From assembly GCA_028723425.1 (NCBI GenBank), contig JAQYEZ010000063.1, positions 18,833 through 82,832 of the forward strand: a stretch of DNA of 64,000 nucleotides, given 5' to 3'. The notes under the pieces are model-generated. The model ran no database searches, was not told the DNA's origin, and saw only the letters and a program-made list of their open reading frames with translations. Position 1 is the first letter of the stretch. Each line of letters opens with the position of its first letter. The translations under genes and the position numbers were made by a program. Origin of the DNA: Peptoniphilaceae bacterium (GTDB lineage: Bacteria; Bacillota; Clostridia; Tissierellales; Peptoniphilaceae). Of the stretch, positions 44,757-54,341 are shown one piece after another.

Positions 44757-45308
44757 TTATAGTTGGTTAAAATTTCCAGAAGAAATTTGACCTTGAACAG
44801 CCTTATCTATATTTATTCCTTTTGGACAGATTACGAAAATGCTCTTTGAAACTTTTTCAATCCTGCCGCCTAAGGCATAAACTGCTCCACTAACAAAATC
44901 TACAATTTTTTGTTTCATGTTGATTTCTATTAATTCAAGATTTAATACAACCACTTTTTTATTTAAGATATCATCTACAATCTTATTTGCATCTTCATCA
45001 TAGCTTATAGGTTCTTGGATAGAAATTCTAAAGCTTGAACTATTTGTTGAAAAACTTGCATCATTCATACTTACTATATTATCTCCTCCCCTAATTCTTC
45101 TTTTTGATGATGAAAAACTACTATCATATGAATTATCATAAGTTGAAAATAAGTCATCAGATGATTTTTTTGAAAAGTCTGTGTCGTATACATTAGTAGA
45201 TTTTTGACTGCTTACTCTTGATTCTTCATTTTCTTCATTTTCTATATCTTCATCATAGTCATCATAATTATCATCAATTCCTATAAATTCTTTAAATTTA
45301 TCTAGCAT
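44757..45308 (-). CDS. sepF: Cell division protein SepF
   Basis: SepF polymerises into rings, binds FtsZ and tethers it to the membrane. The 183 aa consist of an N-terminal stretch MLDKFKEFIGI that would be the amphipathic membrane anchor, a long acidic and serine-rich linker (residues 15-95), and the C-terminal SepF domain with KKVVVLNLELIEINMKQKIVDF and GGRIEKVSKSIFVICP. It overlaps ylmE by one base. Confidence 0.94.
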   Translation of the reverse strand: MLDKFKEFIGIDDNYDDYDEDIENEENEESRVSSQKSTNVYDTDFSKKSSDDLFSTYDNSYDSSFSSSKRRIRGGDNIVSMNDASFSTNSSSFRISIQEPISYDEDANKIVDDILNKKVVVLNLELIEINMKQKIVDFVSGAVYALGGRIEKVSKSIFVICPKGINIDKAVQGQISSGNFNQL

Positions 45309-45982
45309 TATTTATACACCCTTTTTCCAAATATTTTTGATCCAATTCTAATAATATTAGAGCCTTCTTTTAAAGCTAAAATATAATCATTGGTCATTCC
45401 CATAGAAATATACTTCATATCAATATTATTATAACTTAATTTAGATAATTTATCGAATATTTTTTTTAATTCTCTAAATACAGAGCTAATATATTGCTCA
45501 TCTTCTATATTTGGCGCAATAGTCATAAGACCAAGTACTCTTACATTACGGAATTGTTCAATATTTTTGAAAAGATTTTCCAATTCTTCTATATAAAATC
45601 CTCCCTTAGTATCTTCTTTGGAGATATTAACTTGGATTAGAATATCTTGGATAAGATTTTTTTTGCTAGCAACTTTGTCAATCTCTTCTAAGAGTCTAAA
45701 TGAGTCAACAGAATGAATTAGAAAAACTTCTCCAATGATTTTTTTGACCTTATTTCTTTGTAAATGACCTATTAAATGCCATCTTATATCTTTAGGTAAT
45801 TCTTGTTTCTTTTCTAGTAATTCTTGTACTTTATTTTCTCCAAAATCCCTATATCCCAAATCATATACAGTTTTTATAGTGTCTATACCATGAGTTTTTG
45901 TAACACAAAGTAAGTTTGCGCCATCTTTTGAATATTTTTTTATATCATTTTCTATAAGTTCTATATTTTCTTTAATAGTCAT
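45308..45982 (-). CDS. ylmE: YggS/YlmE family pyridoxal phosphate homeostasis protein
   Basis: A PLP-binding TIM-barrel protein with no known catalysis, needed for balance of B6 vitamers and some amino acids. The 224 aa include LLCVTKTHGIDTI with the PLP lysine, DFGENKVQELLEK, WHLIGHLQRNKVKKI, GLMTIAPN and SMGMTNDYILALKEGS, all family markers. ATG at 45982 is chosen over a TTG at 45988 that would lie inside gpsA; it starts two bases after the gpsA stop. The partner sepF follows. Confidence 0.93.
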   Translation of the reverse strand: MTIKENIELIENDIKKYSKDGANLLCVTKTHGIDTIKTVYDLGYRDFGENKVQELLEKKQELPKDIRWHLIGHLQRNKVKKIIGEVFLIHSVDSFRLLEEIDKVASKKNLIQDILIQVNISKEDTKGGFYIEELENLFKNIEQFRNVRVLGLMTIAPNIEDEQYISSVFRELKKIFDKLSKLSYNNIDMKYISMGMTNDYILALKEGSNIIRIGSKIFGKRVYK

Positions 45983-45984
45983 AA

Positions 45985-46968
45985 TCAATACTCGCTCTTT
46001 CTATCTCTATTCATTAGGTCCATAACAGATTCTTTAGGATTTTTACCTTGATATAAAACCTTATATAACTCATTTGTAATTGGAAGTTCTATATCTAAAT
46101 TATTGGCTAATTCATATATAGATTCTGTAGTAGGTATGCCTTCTACAACCATATGTATTTTATTACAAGCATCTTCTACGGAGTATCCTTTTCCAACAAG
46201 TATACCAGCTCTATTATTCCTAGAATGCATACTTGTCGCTGTAACTATAAGATCTCCAATACCAGCTAGGCCATTTATTGTTTTTATATTTGCGCCTTGT
46301 ATTAGGGCGAAATTACTCATTTCGTGTATACCCCTGGTCATAATGGCAGCCTTGGCATTATCTCCATAATTTAAGCCTGTTGCCATACCAATACAAAAGG
46401 CAAGGACGTTTTTTATTGCTCCACCAAGTTCGACTCCTACTACATCATCTGAAGTATATACTCTAAAGTAATCTCTCATAAAAATATCTTGAATATTCTT
46501 GGCAATTCTTGTATCTAAACAAGCACAAACTACTGCAGTAGGCATTTTTTGGATAACTTCTTCAGCATGGGATGGTCCACTCAAAATTGCATAGGTAGAA
46601 TTAATATTTAAATCTTTAAATATTTCAGAAATTCTCATATGGGTTTTTAGTTCAAGTCCCTTGGATAAATTAATAATAATATGATTATTATTTATAAAAT
46701 CCTTTGCTTTCAATAGAACAGATCTTACAGCTTGAGTTGGTATAGCGTTTATTACATATTTATTATCAAATAATTCTTCGATATTATTGGTTGCCCTTAT
46801 GTTAGCTGGTAGTTTTTTGTCAGGAAAATATTTTTTGTTAATATGATAATTATTGATATTATTAACATCATCTATATTTCTTGCATAAATTAGGATATCA
46901 TTTTTATCTGCCAATAGATTTGCTATGGCGCTTGCCCAACTACCTGCCCCCAAAATAGAAATTTCCAT
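45985..46968 (-). CDS. gpsA: Glycerol-3-phosphate dehydrogenase [NAD(P)+]
   Basis: It reduces dihydroxyacetone phosphate to sn-glycerol-3-phosphate for phospholipid synthesis. The 327 aa have the Rossmann start SILGAGSWASAIANLLA, NLSKGLELKT, LSGPSHAEEV, the catalytic Lys in GGAIKNVLAF and NSRNNRAG-type SMHSRNNRAG. AAAGGA precedes the ATG. The next enzyme in the pathway, PlsY, is encoded 12 bases upstream, so the two supply lysophosphatidate together. Confidence 0.96.
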   Translation of the reverse strand: MEISILGAGSWASAIANLLADKNDILIYARNIDDVNNINNYHINKKYFPDKKLPANIRATNNIEELFDNKYVINAIPTQAVRSVLLKAKDFINNNHIIINLSKGLELKTHMRISEIFKDLNINSTYAILSGPSHAEEVIQKMPTAVVCACLDTRIAKNIQDIFMRDYFRVYTSDDVVGVELGGAIKNVLAFCIGMATGLNYGDNAKAAIMTRGIHEMSNFALIQGANIKTINGLAGIGDLIVTATSMHSRNNRAGILVGKGYSVEDACNKIHMVVEGIPTTESIYELANNLDIELPITNELYKVLYQGKNPKESVMDLMNRDRKSEY

Positions 46969-46980
46969 ATTAATCCTTTC

Positions 46981-47559
46981 TTAGAACATTCTCTTTTCAG
47001 TTTTGTTTATTAATCTTTGTATATTAGCCCTATGTTTATATATTACAAGTAAAGCTAAAATAAAAACCACAAGTGTAAAATAGGATAAACCGTAAAAATA
47101 CATAGTAGCAAATGGCGCAAGTGCTGCTGTGATAATTGAAGCTAAGGAAACTATTCTTGATATTAAAAAAATAATTAAAAATACTACCAGCAAGGCCAAA
47201 GCAACTCTATAATCAAAAGCAATTAAGGCACCTCCAGTTGTAGCAACACCTTTTCCCCCTTTAAACTTCAAAATGAATGAATAAATATGACCAAGTGGTG
47301 CAAATAAAAGAGCAAGTACTGCCCCATTATCTCCACCTAAATGTCTACCTATTAAAACAGCCAAGGCTCCCTTAAATAAATCCATAATTAAGGTTACAAG
47401 TCCAGCTTTCATACCAAAAGCCCTAAAAGCGTTGGTTGTACCAGGATTTCCACTTCCTTTACTTCTTATATCTGTTCCAAAAAATTTTTTTCCAATAAAA
47501 TAGGAAAAAGGCAAGGAACCCAAACAATAGGAAATTATGGCTATCAATAAGTATTTCAT
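46981..47559 (-). CDS. plsY: Acyl-phosphate:glycerol-3-phosphate acyltransferase PlsY
   Basis: A membrane enzyme that acylates glycerol-3-phosphate at position 1 using acyl-phosphate. The 192-aa product has five to seven hydrophobic helices and all three conserved loops: GSGNPGTTNAFR near residue 36, KFKGGKGVATTGG near residue 98 and a His/Asn-containing late segment. It overlaps der by 4 bases and precedes gpsA. Confidence 0.95.
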   Translation of the reverse strand: MKYLLIAIISYCLGSLPFSYFIGKKFFGTDIRSKGSGNPGTTNAFRAFGMKAGLVTLIMDLFKGALAVLIGRHLGGDNGAVLALLFAPLGHIYSFILKFKGGKGVATTGGALIAFDYRVALALLVVFLIIFLISRIVSLASIITAALAPFATMYFYGLSYFTLVVFILALLVIYKHRANIQRLINKTEKRMF

Positions 47560-48872
47560 CTTTCTTTCCTTTCCCTAAGCTCAAATGTGAAAGGAACACC
47601 TACTAGATTATAATTTTGTCTGATTTGATTTTCCAAATATCTAAGATAAGAAAAATGCATCAAATCTTTGTCATTTACATGAAGTAAAAATTTTGGAGGC
47701 CCTGTAGTAACTTGAGAAATGTAGAATATTTTTAGTCTTCTTCCCTTATCTTGTGGGGTTGGTGACATCATTATTGCATCTGCAAGTATTGTATTTAAAA
47801 CTCCAGTTTTTATTCTTGTATTGTAATTATTGTTTACTAGCTCAAGTGTTTCCAAGAGACTATCAATTCTCTTATTATCTTTTACTGAAATGAATACTAT
47901 AGGAGCATAGGTAGCAAATGATAAAGTATTTCTTATATCATCTTCCATTTGCTTCATAGTATTTGTATCTTTTTCAACTAAATCCCACTTATTAACCGCT
48001 ATTATTATAGCCTTTTTATTGTTGTGAGCATAGCCTGCAATTTTTGCATCTTGTTCTGTTACGCCAACTGTCGCATCTATTAAAAATAAACAAATATCTG
48101 ACTCATCTACAGCATCAAAAGTTCTTTGATTGGCATAATATTCTACAGATTCTTTTACCTTGTTTTTTCTTCTTAAACCTGCTGTATCTATTAAAACATA
48201 GTTATGATTATTATAGGTCCAATAACTGTCAACAGCATCTCTGGTAGTACCCGCTATATTTGTTACTATCATTCTATCATCGTTCAAAAGAAGATTTACT
48301 AATGAGGATTTTCCTGCATTTGGCTTACCGATAATGGCAATTTTAGTATCATCACTAATTTCATCAAATTTGCTAAAATCGATAAATGATATTACCTTAT
48401 CAAGTAAATCTCCAAGACCTTTTTTTTGTTCTGCAGAGATTATTTGTAAATCATCAAAACCCAGCTGGTAAAAATCGTATACATCGTCAGGATTTTTTCT
48501 CCCATCAACCTTATTTACAACTATTAAGGTTGGTTTGTTATATTTTCTAATTGCATTTGCTATTTCAAAATCATGTGGGTTAAGGCCTTCTTTTCCATCT
48601 ACCACAAATAAAATAAGATCAGATTCTTTTAGAGCTTTTTCTACTTGATATTTGACTTCTTGATTCATTATATCTTTGTTAGAAATATCAAGTCCACCTG
48701 TATCAGCTAATATAAATTCCTTGTTTAACCATTCAACCTTGTCATAAACTCTGTCTCTGGTAACTCCTTTTGTATCTTCAGTTATGGATTTTCTTTTCCC
48801 AACCAACTTATTAAAGAGTGTACTTTTACCAACATTTGTTCTTCCTACAAGGGTTACTATAGGTGTAGACAT
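47556..48872 (-). CDS. der: Ribosome biogenesis GTPase Der (EngA)
   Basis: Der has two tandem GTPase domains and acts in 50S assembly. G1 of domain 1 is GRTNVGKSTLFN near residue 9 with DTAGL-type ADTGGLD; domain 2 has GKPNAGKSSLVN near residue 182, DTAGLRRKNK and NKWDLVEK. A C-terminal KH-like domain ends FTFELRER. Length 438 aa is standard. AGGAGGTGG precedes the ATG. The order der-plsY-gpsA is widespread in Firmicutes. Confidence 0.97.
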   Translation of the reverse strand: MSTPIVTLVGRTNVGKSTLFNKLVGKRKSITEDTKGVTRDRVYDKVEWLNKEFILADTGGLDISNKDIMNQEVKYQVEKALKESDLILFVVDGKEGLNPHDFEIANAIRKYNKPTLIVVNKVDGRKNPDDVYDFYQLGFDDLQIISAEQKKGLGDLLDKVISFIDFSKFDEISDDTKIAIIGKPNAGKSSLVNLLLNDDRMIVTNIAGTTRDAVDSYWTYNNHNYVLIDTAGLRRKNKVKESVEYYANQRTFDAVDESDICLFLIDATVGVTEQDAKIAGYAHNNKKAIIIAVNKWDLVEKDTNTMKQMEDDIRNTLSFATYAPIVFISVKDNKRIDSLLETLELVNNNYNTRIKTGVLNTILADAIMMSPTPQDKGRRLKIFYISQVTTGPPKFLLHVNDKDLMHFSYLRYLENQIRQNYNLVGVPFTFELRERKER

Positions 48873-48913
48873 ATACCACCTCCTTCAATTAATTTTATTT
48901 TAATTAATATTTT

Positions 48914-49327
48914 TTATGCTTTTCTTAGACTTATAAGTTTTCTACCCTCATATCTTTTATCAAAAAGATGAATCAATAAGATTGATATAGAAAAGAATAT
49001 TACTATAAAAAGAATTGTAATTAAGTCTTTATCAAACTTTGAACTAGCAAATAATAAATTTGCCAACAAAGCACCAGCTATTGTCATGATTACAGGAAAT
49101 ATATAGACCATGCTCGTTAGATTTGAAATGTTATTAGAGCTTGATTCCAAGTATACTTGATCACCTGGCTTTAAATCTAACGGTGAATGTGCTGTTATAA
49201 AGGAAGGTTTGTTTTCACAAGCTCCACAAGCAGAACATGAACCACATCCTGAATCTCTTTGTACTAAAACTTTTACTTCTCCACCTTTATTATCTACAAC
49301 AATTCCTTTTTTACTAATAGTTGTCAT
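48914..49327 (-). CDS. SoxR-reducing system protein RseC family
   Basis: A 137-aa membrane protein: an N-terminal cytoplasmic beta domain with CGSCSACGACENKP (four Cys, residues about 28-37), then two hydrophobic helices at about 70-92 and 98-118. RseC/RsxC-associated proteins occur with Rnf electron-transport complexes or in sigma-E control in Proteobacteria; in anaerobic Firmicutes their role is unproven. The four cysteines would suit an iron-sulfur or thiol role. It begins where aspS ends. Confidence 0.85.
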   Translation of the reverse strand: MTTISKKGIVVDNKGGEVKVLVQRDSGCGSCSACGACENKPSFITAHSPLDLKPGDQVYLESSSNNISNLTSMVYIFPVIMTIAGALLANLLFASSKFDKDLITILFIVIFFSISILLIHLFDKRYEGRKLISLRKA

Positions 49328-51088
49328 CTAATCCTTCTTTCTAGAAATTTCTATACCTAACTCCTCTAGGCTCTTTTGGTCAACAACACTTGGAGCATCT
49401 GTTAATGGATCTGTAGCAGATTGTGTTTTAGGAAAGGCTATAACATCTTTAATATTGTCAGTTTTAGCAAATAGCATAACCAATCTATCAAGTCCATAAG
49501 CAAGTCCTGCATGTGGTGGTGTACCATATTGTAAAGCTTCAATAAAGAAACCAAATTTATTTTTAATATCTTCTTCTGTAAGTTTTAAGGCTTCAAAAAC
49601 TTTTCTTTGTAAGTCTGAATTATTTATTCTTACAGATCCTCCACCCATTTCGTCTCCATTAATAACAATATCATAGGCTTGTGTCCTTACTTTTTCAGGC
49701 TCTGTTAGCAAATAATCAATGTCTTCTTCATTTGGCATAGTGAATGGGTGGTGTTGAGATACATATCTTTCCTCTTCTTCACTATATTCAAACATTGGGA
49801 AATTTACTACCCAACATAGGGCATATTCTTTTTCAATAAGATTTAAATCCTTGGCTACTTTTCTTCTTAGGGCACCAAGGCCTTCAAGAACAGGCTTATT
49901 TTTACCACAAGCTATTAAAATCAAATCATTATCACTTGCATCAAGTTTATCTTTAATTCCTTCAATTACTTCATCTGTCAAGAATTTTTTGATAGAAGAT
50001 TGCATAGACTCGTTAAACTTTATATAAGATATACCATTTAAACCGTAATCTTTTACAAAGTCAGATAATTTGTCTAATTGTTTTCTAGAATAGCTTTCTG
50101 CTTGTCCTTTAAAGTTAATAGCCCTAACTGAACGACCTTTTTCTGTATTAGATTTAAATAATTCAAATTCACTAGCTGTAAAAAGATTTGATATGTTTTT
50201 AATTTTGTAATCAAATCTTAAATCTGGTTTATCAGAACCGTAACTTTCCATAGCTTCTTTGTAGTCAATTCTTTGGATAGGTAGTTTAAGATTATAATCA
50301 GTATATTTATCGAAAAGTTCTTTTAATAGACCTTCGTTCATTGCAATTACATCATCTTGATTTGAAAATGACATTTCTAAATCTAATTGTGTAAATTCTG
50401 GTTGCCTATTTGCCCTTAGGTCTTCATCTCTAAAACATTTTACTATTTGATAATATCTATCTAAAGATCCAATCATTAATAACTGTTTCATTAGTTGGGG
50501 AGATTGTGGTAAAGCGTAGAACTTTCCTTGATTTACTCTTGATGGAACAAGATAATCTCTCGCTCCTTCTGGTGTTGGCTTGGATAAAAATGGAGTTTCC
50601 ACTTCAATAAATTTATTCTTATACATGTATTCTCTCATTGTTCTAACTATATCCGCTCTAAGTTTAAGCCTATTTTGAACAGATTGTTTTCTCATATCGA
50701 GATACCTATATTTCAATTTTAAAGTTTCAGAAACATCATCATCTTCTTTTATATAGATAGGAGGTGTTTTTGCGCTGTCTAGTATATTAATTTTATCAGC
50801 GACAATTTCTATATTTCCAGTTGGAATATCTGGGTTTTTAGATTCTCTTTCTCTTACATTTCCCTTAACTTCTAGTACATATTCTGAAGATATTTCCTTA
50901 CAGGTTTTATGATTTATAGAATCATCTTCTTTTACTACAATTTGAGTAATACCAGTTTTATCTCTTAAATCCATGAAAACAAGAGATCCAAGATTACGTT
51001 TTTTGGCCACCCAACCCATAAGTACTACATTTTCACCAATATTTTCTTCTCTTAATTCTCCACACATGTGGCTTCTTTTAAATTCCAT
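49328..51088 (-). CDS. aspS: Aspartyl-tRNA synthetase
   Basis: A 586-aa class II synthetase of bacterial type. The OB-fold anticodon domain opens KRSHMCGELREENIG; the core has FIEVETPFLSKPTPEGARD, SPQLMKQLLM, FRDEDLRANRQPEFTQLDLEMSF-type motif 2 and the late GLAYGLDRLVML motif 3. A bacterial GAD insert lies at about residues 290-400. Whether it also charges tRNA-Asn cannot be decided; no gatCAB or asnS is in the window. AGGAGG precedes the ATG. Confidence 0.96.
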   Translation of the reverse strand: MEFKRSHMCGELREENIGENVVLMGWVAKKRNLGSLVFMDLRDKTGITQIVVKEDDSINHKTCKEISSEYVLEVKGNVRERESKNPDIPTGNIEIVADKINILDSAKTPPIYIKEDDDVSETLKLKYRYLDMRKQSVQNRLKLRADIVRTMREYMYKNKFIEVETPFLSKPTPEGARDYLVPSRVNQGKFYALPQSPQLMKQLLMIGSLDRYYQIVKCFRDEDLRANRQPEFTQLDLEMSFSNQDDVIAMNEGLLKELFDKYTDYNLKLPIQRIDYKEAMESYGSDKPDLRFDYKIKNISNLFTASEFELFKSNTEKGRSVRAINFKGQAESYSRKQLDKLSDFVKDYGLNGISYIKFNESMQSSIKKFLTDEVIEGIKDKLDASDNDLILIACGKNKPVLEGLGALRRKVAKDLNLIEKEYALCWVVNFPMFEYSEEEERYVSQHHPFTMPNEEDIDYLLTEPEKVRTQAYDIVINGDEMGGGSVRINNSDLQRKVFEALKLTEEDIKNKFGFFIEALQYGTPPHAGLAYGLDRLVMLFAKTDNIKDVIAFPKTQSATDPLTDAPSVVDQKSLEELGIEISRKKD

Positions 51089-51097
51089 AATTTCCTC

Positions 51098-51700
51098 CTA
51101 TAAAAATGGATTGTTTACTCTTTCATAACCTACTGTCGTACTCATTCCATGACCAGTATATATTTTTGTCGGGTCTTTATAAGGCATTATTTTTTCCTTG
51201 ATAGAATTAATTAATATATTATGATTTCCTCCAGGAAAATCACTTCTACCAACCGATAACCTAAATAATAAATCTCCACAAAATATGTTGTCATCTAAGA
51301 CATAGGACATAGAATCTATTGTATGGCCCGGTGTTTTTAAGCAAAGTAGGCCAAAGTCTTCAATTATATCTCCATCTTTTAAAAATTCATCTATAATTAT
51401 CTTAACATTGCCTACAAAATTAGTTAAGGTGTAAGTAGGATTATTATAAATATCCTTTGCATCTTCTGAAGCATAGACCTTGGCTCCATACTTATTTCTA
51501 AAATACTCTAAGCCTAGCACATGATCATAATGAGTATGGGTAAGTAGGATTTTGCTAATACTTATGCCTTCATTTTCTATATAAGCCTCTATTTTTCCCT
51601 TTGGATAAACAGGATCAATAATAAGCCCCTTATTATTTTCATCACTAATCACATAGGCATTAGTCATAATAGGACCAGTTTCTATTTTTTTAATCTTCAT
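51098..51700 (-). CDS. Metallo-beta-lactamase fold hydrolase (GloB/YcbL-like)
   Basis: A 200-aa single-domain MBL hydrolase. Metal ligands are in LLTHTHYDHVLG (HxHxDH), CLKTPGHTIDS, FCGDLLF and the final YTGHGMSTT. This is the glyoxalase II-like class lacking the C-terminal helical domain, so the substrate may be another thioester or persulfide. In Firmicutes the gene often lies between rsh-dtd and a tRNA synthetase as here (YqgX/YrvM region). The start is 4 bases after dtd. Confidence 0.88.
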   Translation of the reverse strand: MKIKKIETGPIMTNAYVISDENNKGLIIDPVYPKGKIEAYIENEGISISKILLTHTHYDHVLGLEYFRNKYGAKVYASEDAKDIYNNPTYTLTNFVGNVKIIIDEFLKDGDIIEDFGLLCLKTPGHTIDSMSYVLDDNIFCGDLLFRLSVGRSDFPGGNHNILINSIKEKIMPYKDPTKIYTGHGMSTTVGYERVNNPFL

Positions 51701-51703
51701 CTT

Positions 51704-52153
51704 CTAATAAATCCTCTCACTATCCACCTGTATAGTAACTGGACCATCGTTAAGTAAACTTACCTGCATATGTGTTTGGAACTTTCCAGTTTTGACAGCA
51801 AAACCATCATCTCTTAATTCTTTTACAAGAATTTCATAATATTTTTCAGCCTTATCTGGTCTAGCAGCTTCTATAAAAGATGGTCTATTGCCCTTTCTTA
51901 CATCACCAAATAATGTAAATTGTGAAACAACCAAGATAGAACCATCTACATCTTTTACAGATAAGTTCATTTTTTCATCTTCATCCTCAAAAATTCTTAG
52001 ATTCTCAATTTTTCTTTTAATATATTCTAAATCTTTTTCACTGTCAGTTTCCTTTACTCCAAGGAAAACTAAAAGCCCCTGATTTATTTTTGATATTTCA
52101 TTAGTATCAACAACAACTTTTGCATTTTTTACTTTTTGTACTATAGCTCTCAT
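51704..52153 (-). CDS. dtd: D-aminoacyl-tRNA deacylase
   Basis: Dtd removes D-amino acids, and mischarged Gly, from tRNA. The 149 aa carry the two active-site signatures: VVSQFTLFGDVRKGNRPSF near residue 76 and LLNDGPVTIQVDSE near the end, whose Gly-cis-Pro is the chirality filter. It follows rsh directly, with a one-base overlap, a conserved pair in Firmicutes. Confidence 0.96.
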   Translation of the reverse strand: MRAIVQKVKNAKVVVDTNEISKINQGLLVFLGVKETDSEKDLEYIKRKIENLRIFEDEDEKMNLSVKDVDGSILVVSQFTLFGDVRKGNRPSFIEAARPDKAEKYYEILVKELRDDGFAVKTGKFQTHMQVSLLNDGPVTIQVDSERIY

Positions 52154-54336
52154 TAAATTTTCACCCTATACGCATTTTCTACTTGCTTTAAAGATTTTAA
52201 TTTCATAAGCAAATCATTCAATTCTTCTATGTTTAAAACTTGCACAGTCATATCAACTAAGCCTTCATCATCACCATTTTTTCTAACATTCATTGCTTGG
52301 ATACTAACATTTTCTGAAGACATAAGCTTAGTAATTTGATATAAAACACCTGTTTCATCTCTTGTAATTACTTCTATTCTTACTGGGAATTTATCAGCCC
52401 TACTATTTCTCCAGTAGACATCTATTAACCTTTCTGGAGTTTTTAGATTTACTATATTTGGACATGATCTTACATGAACAGAGATCCCATTACCCTTAGT
52501 AATATAGCCAATAATTTTATCTCCTGGAACTGGATTGCAGCACTTAGCAAGTTTTACTTCAATATCTTCATCAAAGTCACTTACTTTTATTTCTGAGCCA
52601 TAAGCACTTTTAGCTTTAGTTTTTGGTATATCTATTTTTTCTTCAACCACTTCTGTGTCATTTTCGCTTTTATATTTTTTTATTAATTTTTGAATTACTT
52701 GTTCAACAGAAGTCTTGCCAAAACCAATTGATGCATACATTTCATCTCTAGTAGGAAAACCAAATTCTCCTGCTACTTCATCATAGAATTTATCTTCTAT
52801 TAATTTTTTATAATTTGAGTCATGTTTTTTAAACTCTTTATCTAAAAGTTCCTTACCAATCTCAATATTGTCTTCTTTACTATGCTTTTTGAAAAATTGT
52901 TTAATCTTACTTTTAGCTTGGTTTGATTGGACAATATTTAGCCAATCTCTGCTTGGACCTTGAGAATTTTTACTTGTTAAGATTTCTATCACATCTCCAG
53001 TATGGAGCTTTTGGCTTATAGGAACCATTTTACCATTGACTTTGGCTCCTACACAGCTATTACCAACTTCAGTATGAACCCTATAAGCAAAATCTATAGC
53101 ACATGAATTCATTGGCAAGTTATATATTTCGCCTTTTGGTGAATATACATAAATTTCTCTAGAAAAGAAATCCCCCTTTAGTATTTCCATAAATTCTTTA
53201 TTATTTATGTCCTTGCCACCATCTTTTTGCCAATCCAATATTTGTCTAATAAAAGTTAATCTTTCATCAAATTCAGTCGACTTTGTCTTGTTTTCCTTAT
53301 ATTTCCAATGGGCTGCTATACCATATTCACACTCATAGTGCATTTTTCTAGTTCTAATTTGTACTTCAAAAGGCTTAGAATCATCACCAAATACTGTTGT
53401 ATGAAGAGATTTATAGCCATTTGGTTTGGGTTGACCTATATAATCTTTTATCCTATTAGGTATTGGCTTCCAGATAGAGTGAACCTTACCTAAAACTTCA
53501 TAGCAATCAGCTATTGTATCAACTAGAACTCTTACAGCAGTTAAATCATAAATTTCATCAAACTCTATATCATTTCTCTTCATTTTCTTATATATAGAGT
53601 ACAAGCTTTTTGGTCTACCTGTTATTTCATAGTCTATCTTTGTACTTTGTAGAGCCTTGTCTAAGGTTTCAATTATTTCATTGATATAGGCTTCTCTTTC
53701 TCTACGTTTTATATGGACCATTTGGGCAAGTTCATAATATTCTTGAGGATTTAGATAACGAAAACATAAGTCTTCAAGTTCCCATTTAATAGTGTAAATA
53801 CCAAGCCTGTGGGCAAGTGGCACATAGATTTCAATAGTCTCCCTTGCAGTTTGCTTTTGTTTTTCTTCTGTCTTATATTCTAGAGTCCTCATATTGTGCA
53901 ATCTATCAGCAAGCTTTATTAAAACAACTCTAACATCATTGCTCATGGCTAGAACCATTTTTCTTATATTTTCCGCTTGTTTTTCCTCTTTAGACTCAAA
54001 TTTTATTTGCTTGAGTTTAGTAACTCCATCAACCAAAAAAGTAATTTCTTTACCAAATTCTTTTTCCATTTCTTCTTTGCTAACATCTGTATCTTCCAAA
54101 ACATCATGCATAAGACCAGCACAAATTGTTTGGTCGTCAAGAGCCATATTTGATAAGTTTATAGCAACAGCTATAGGATGGATAAAGTAATCTTCTCCAG
54201 AATTTCTTTTTTGACCTCTATGATGCAGCTCTGCAAAATCATATGCTTTTTTTATCAAGTTAATATCTGCATGAGGATTATTCTTTTTTATAATTTTTTC
54301 GAAATCTACAAATTCTTTTTGAAAATCTTTTGCCAT
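52153..54336 (-). CDS. relA: Bifunctional (p)ppGpp synthetase/hydrolase (Rsh)
   Basis: Rsh makes and destroys the alarmone (p)ppGpp. The 727 aa show the HD hydrolase region (AYDFAELHHRGQKR, GLMHDVLEDTD), the synthetase region (IYKKMKRN, YDLTAVRVLV, QPKPNGYKSLHTTV), a TGS domain (IYVYSPKGEIYNLP) and a C-terminal ACT domain. HD residues are intact, so both activities are expected. ATG at 54336 has GAGGTGA 5 bases upstream; a GTG at 54345 is the alternative. recJ ends 5 bases before the start. Confidence 0.95.
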   Translation of the reverse strand: MAKDFQKEFVDFEKIIKKNNPHADINLIKKAYDFAELHHRGQKRNSGEDYFIHPIAVAINLSNMALDDQTICAGLMHDVLEDTDVSKEEMEKEFGKEITFLVDGVTKLKQIKFESKEEKQAENIRKMVLAMSNDVRVVLIKLADRLHNMRTLEYKTEEKQKQTARETIEIYVPLAHRLGIYTIKWELEDLCFRYLNPQEYYELAQMVHIKRREREAYINEIIETLDKALQSTKIDYEITGRPKSLYSIYKKMKRNDIEFDEIYDLTAVRVLVDTIADCYEVLGKVHSIWKPIPNRIKDYIGQPKPNGYKSLHTTVFGDDSKPFEVQIRTRKMHYECEYGIAAHWKYKENKTKSTEFDERLTFIRQILDWQKDGGKDINNKEFMEILKGDFFSREIYVYSPKGEIYNLPMNSCAIDFAYRVHTEVGNSCVGAKVNGKMVPISQKLHTGDVIEILTSKNSQGPSRDWLNIVQSNQAKSKIKQFFKKHSKEDNIEIGKELLDKEFKKHDSNYKKLIEDKFYDEVAGEFGFPTRDEMYASIGFGKTSVEQVIQKLIKKYKSENDTEVVEEKIDIPKTKAKSAYGSEIKVSDFDEDIEVKLAKCCNPVPGDKIIGYITKGNGISVHVRSCPNIVNLKTPERLIDVYWRNSRADKFPVRIEVITRDETGVLYQITKLMSSENVSIQAMNVRKNGDDEGLVDMTVQVLNIEELNDLLMKLKSLKQVENAYRVKI

Positions 54337-54341
54337 AATTT

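Noticed and set aside
48873..48913. AATTAA/TTAATT inverted repeat between rseC and der as a regulatory site
   Set aside because: Short, purely A/T and expected by chance at this base composition.
53894..54190. 98-aa plus-strand reading frame opposite rsh
   Set aside because: Antisense to the conserved HD domain; no ribosome binding site or family resemblance.
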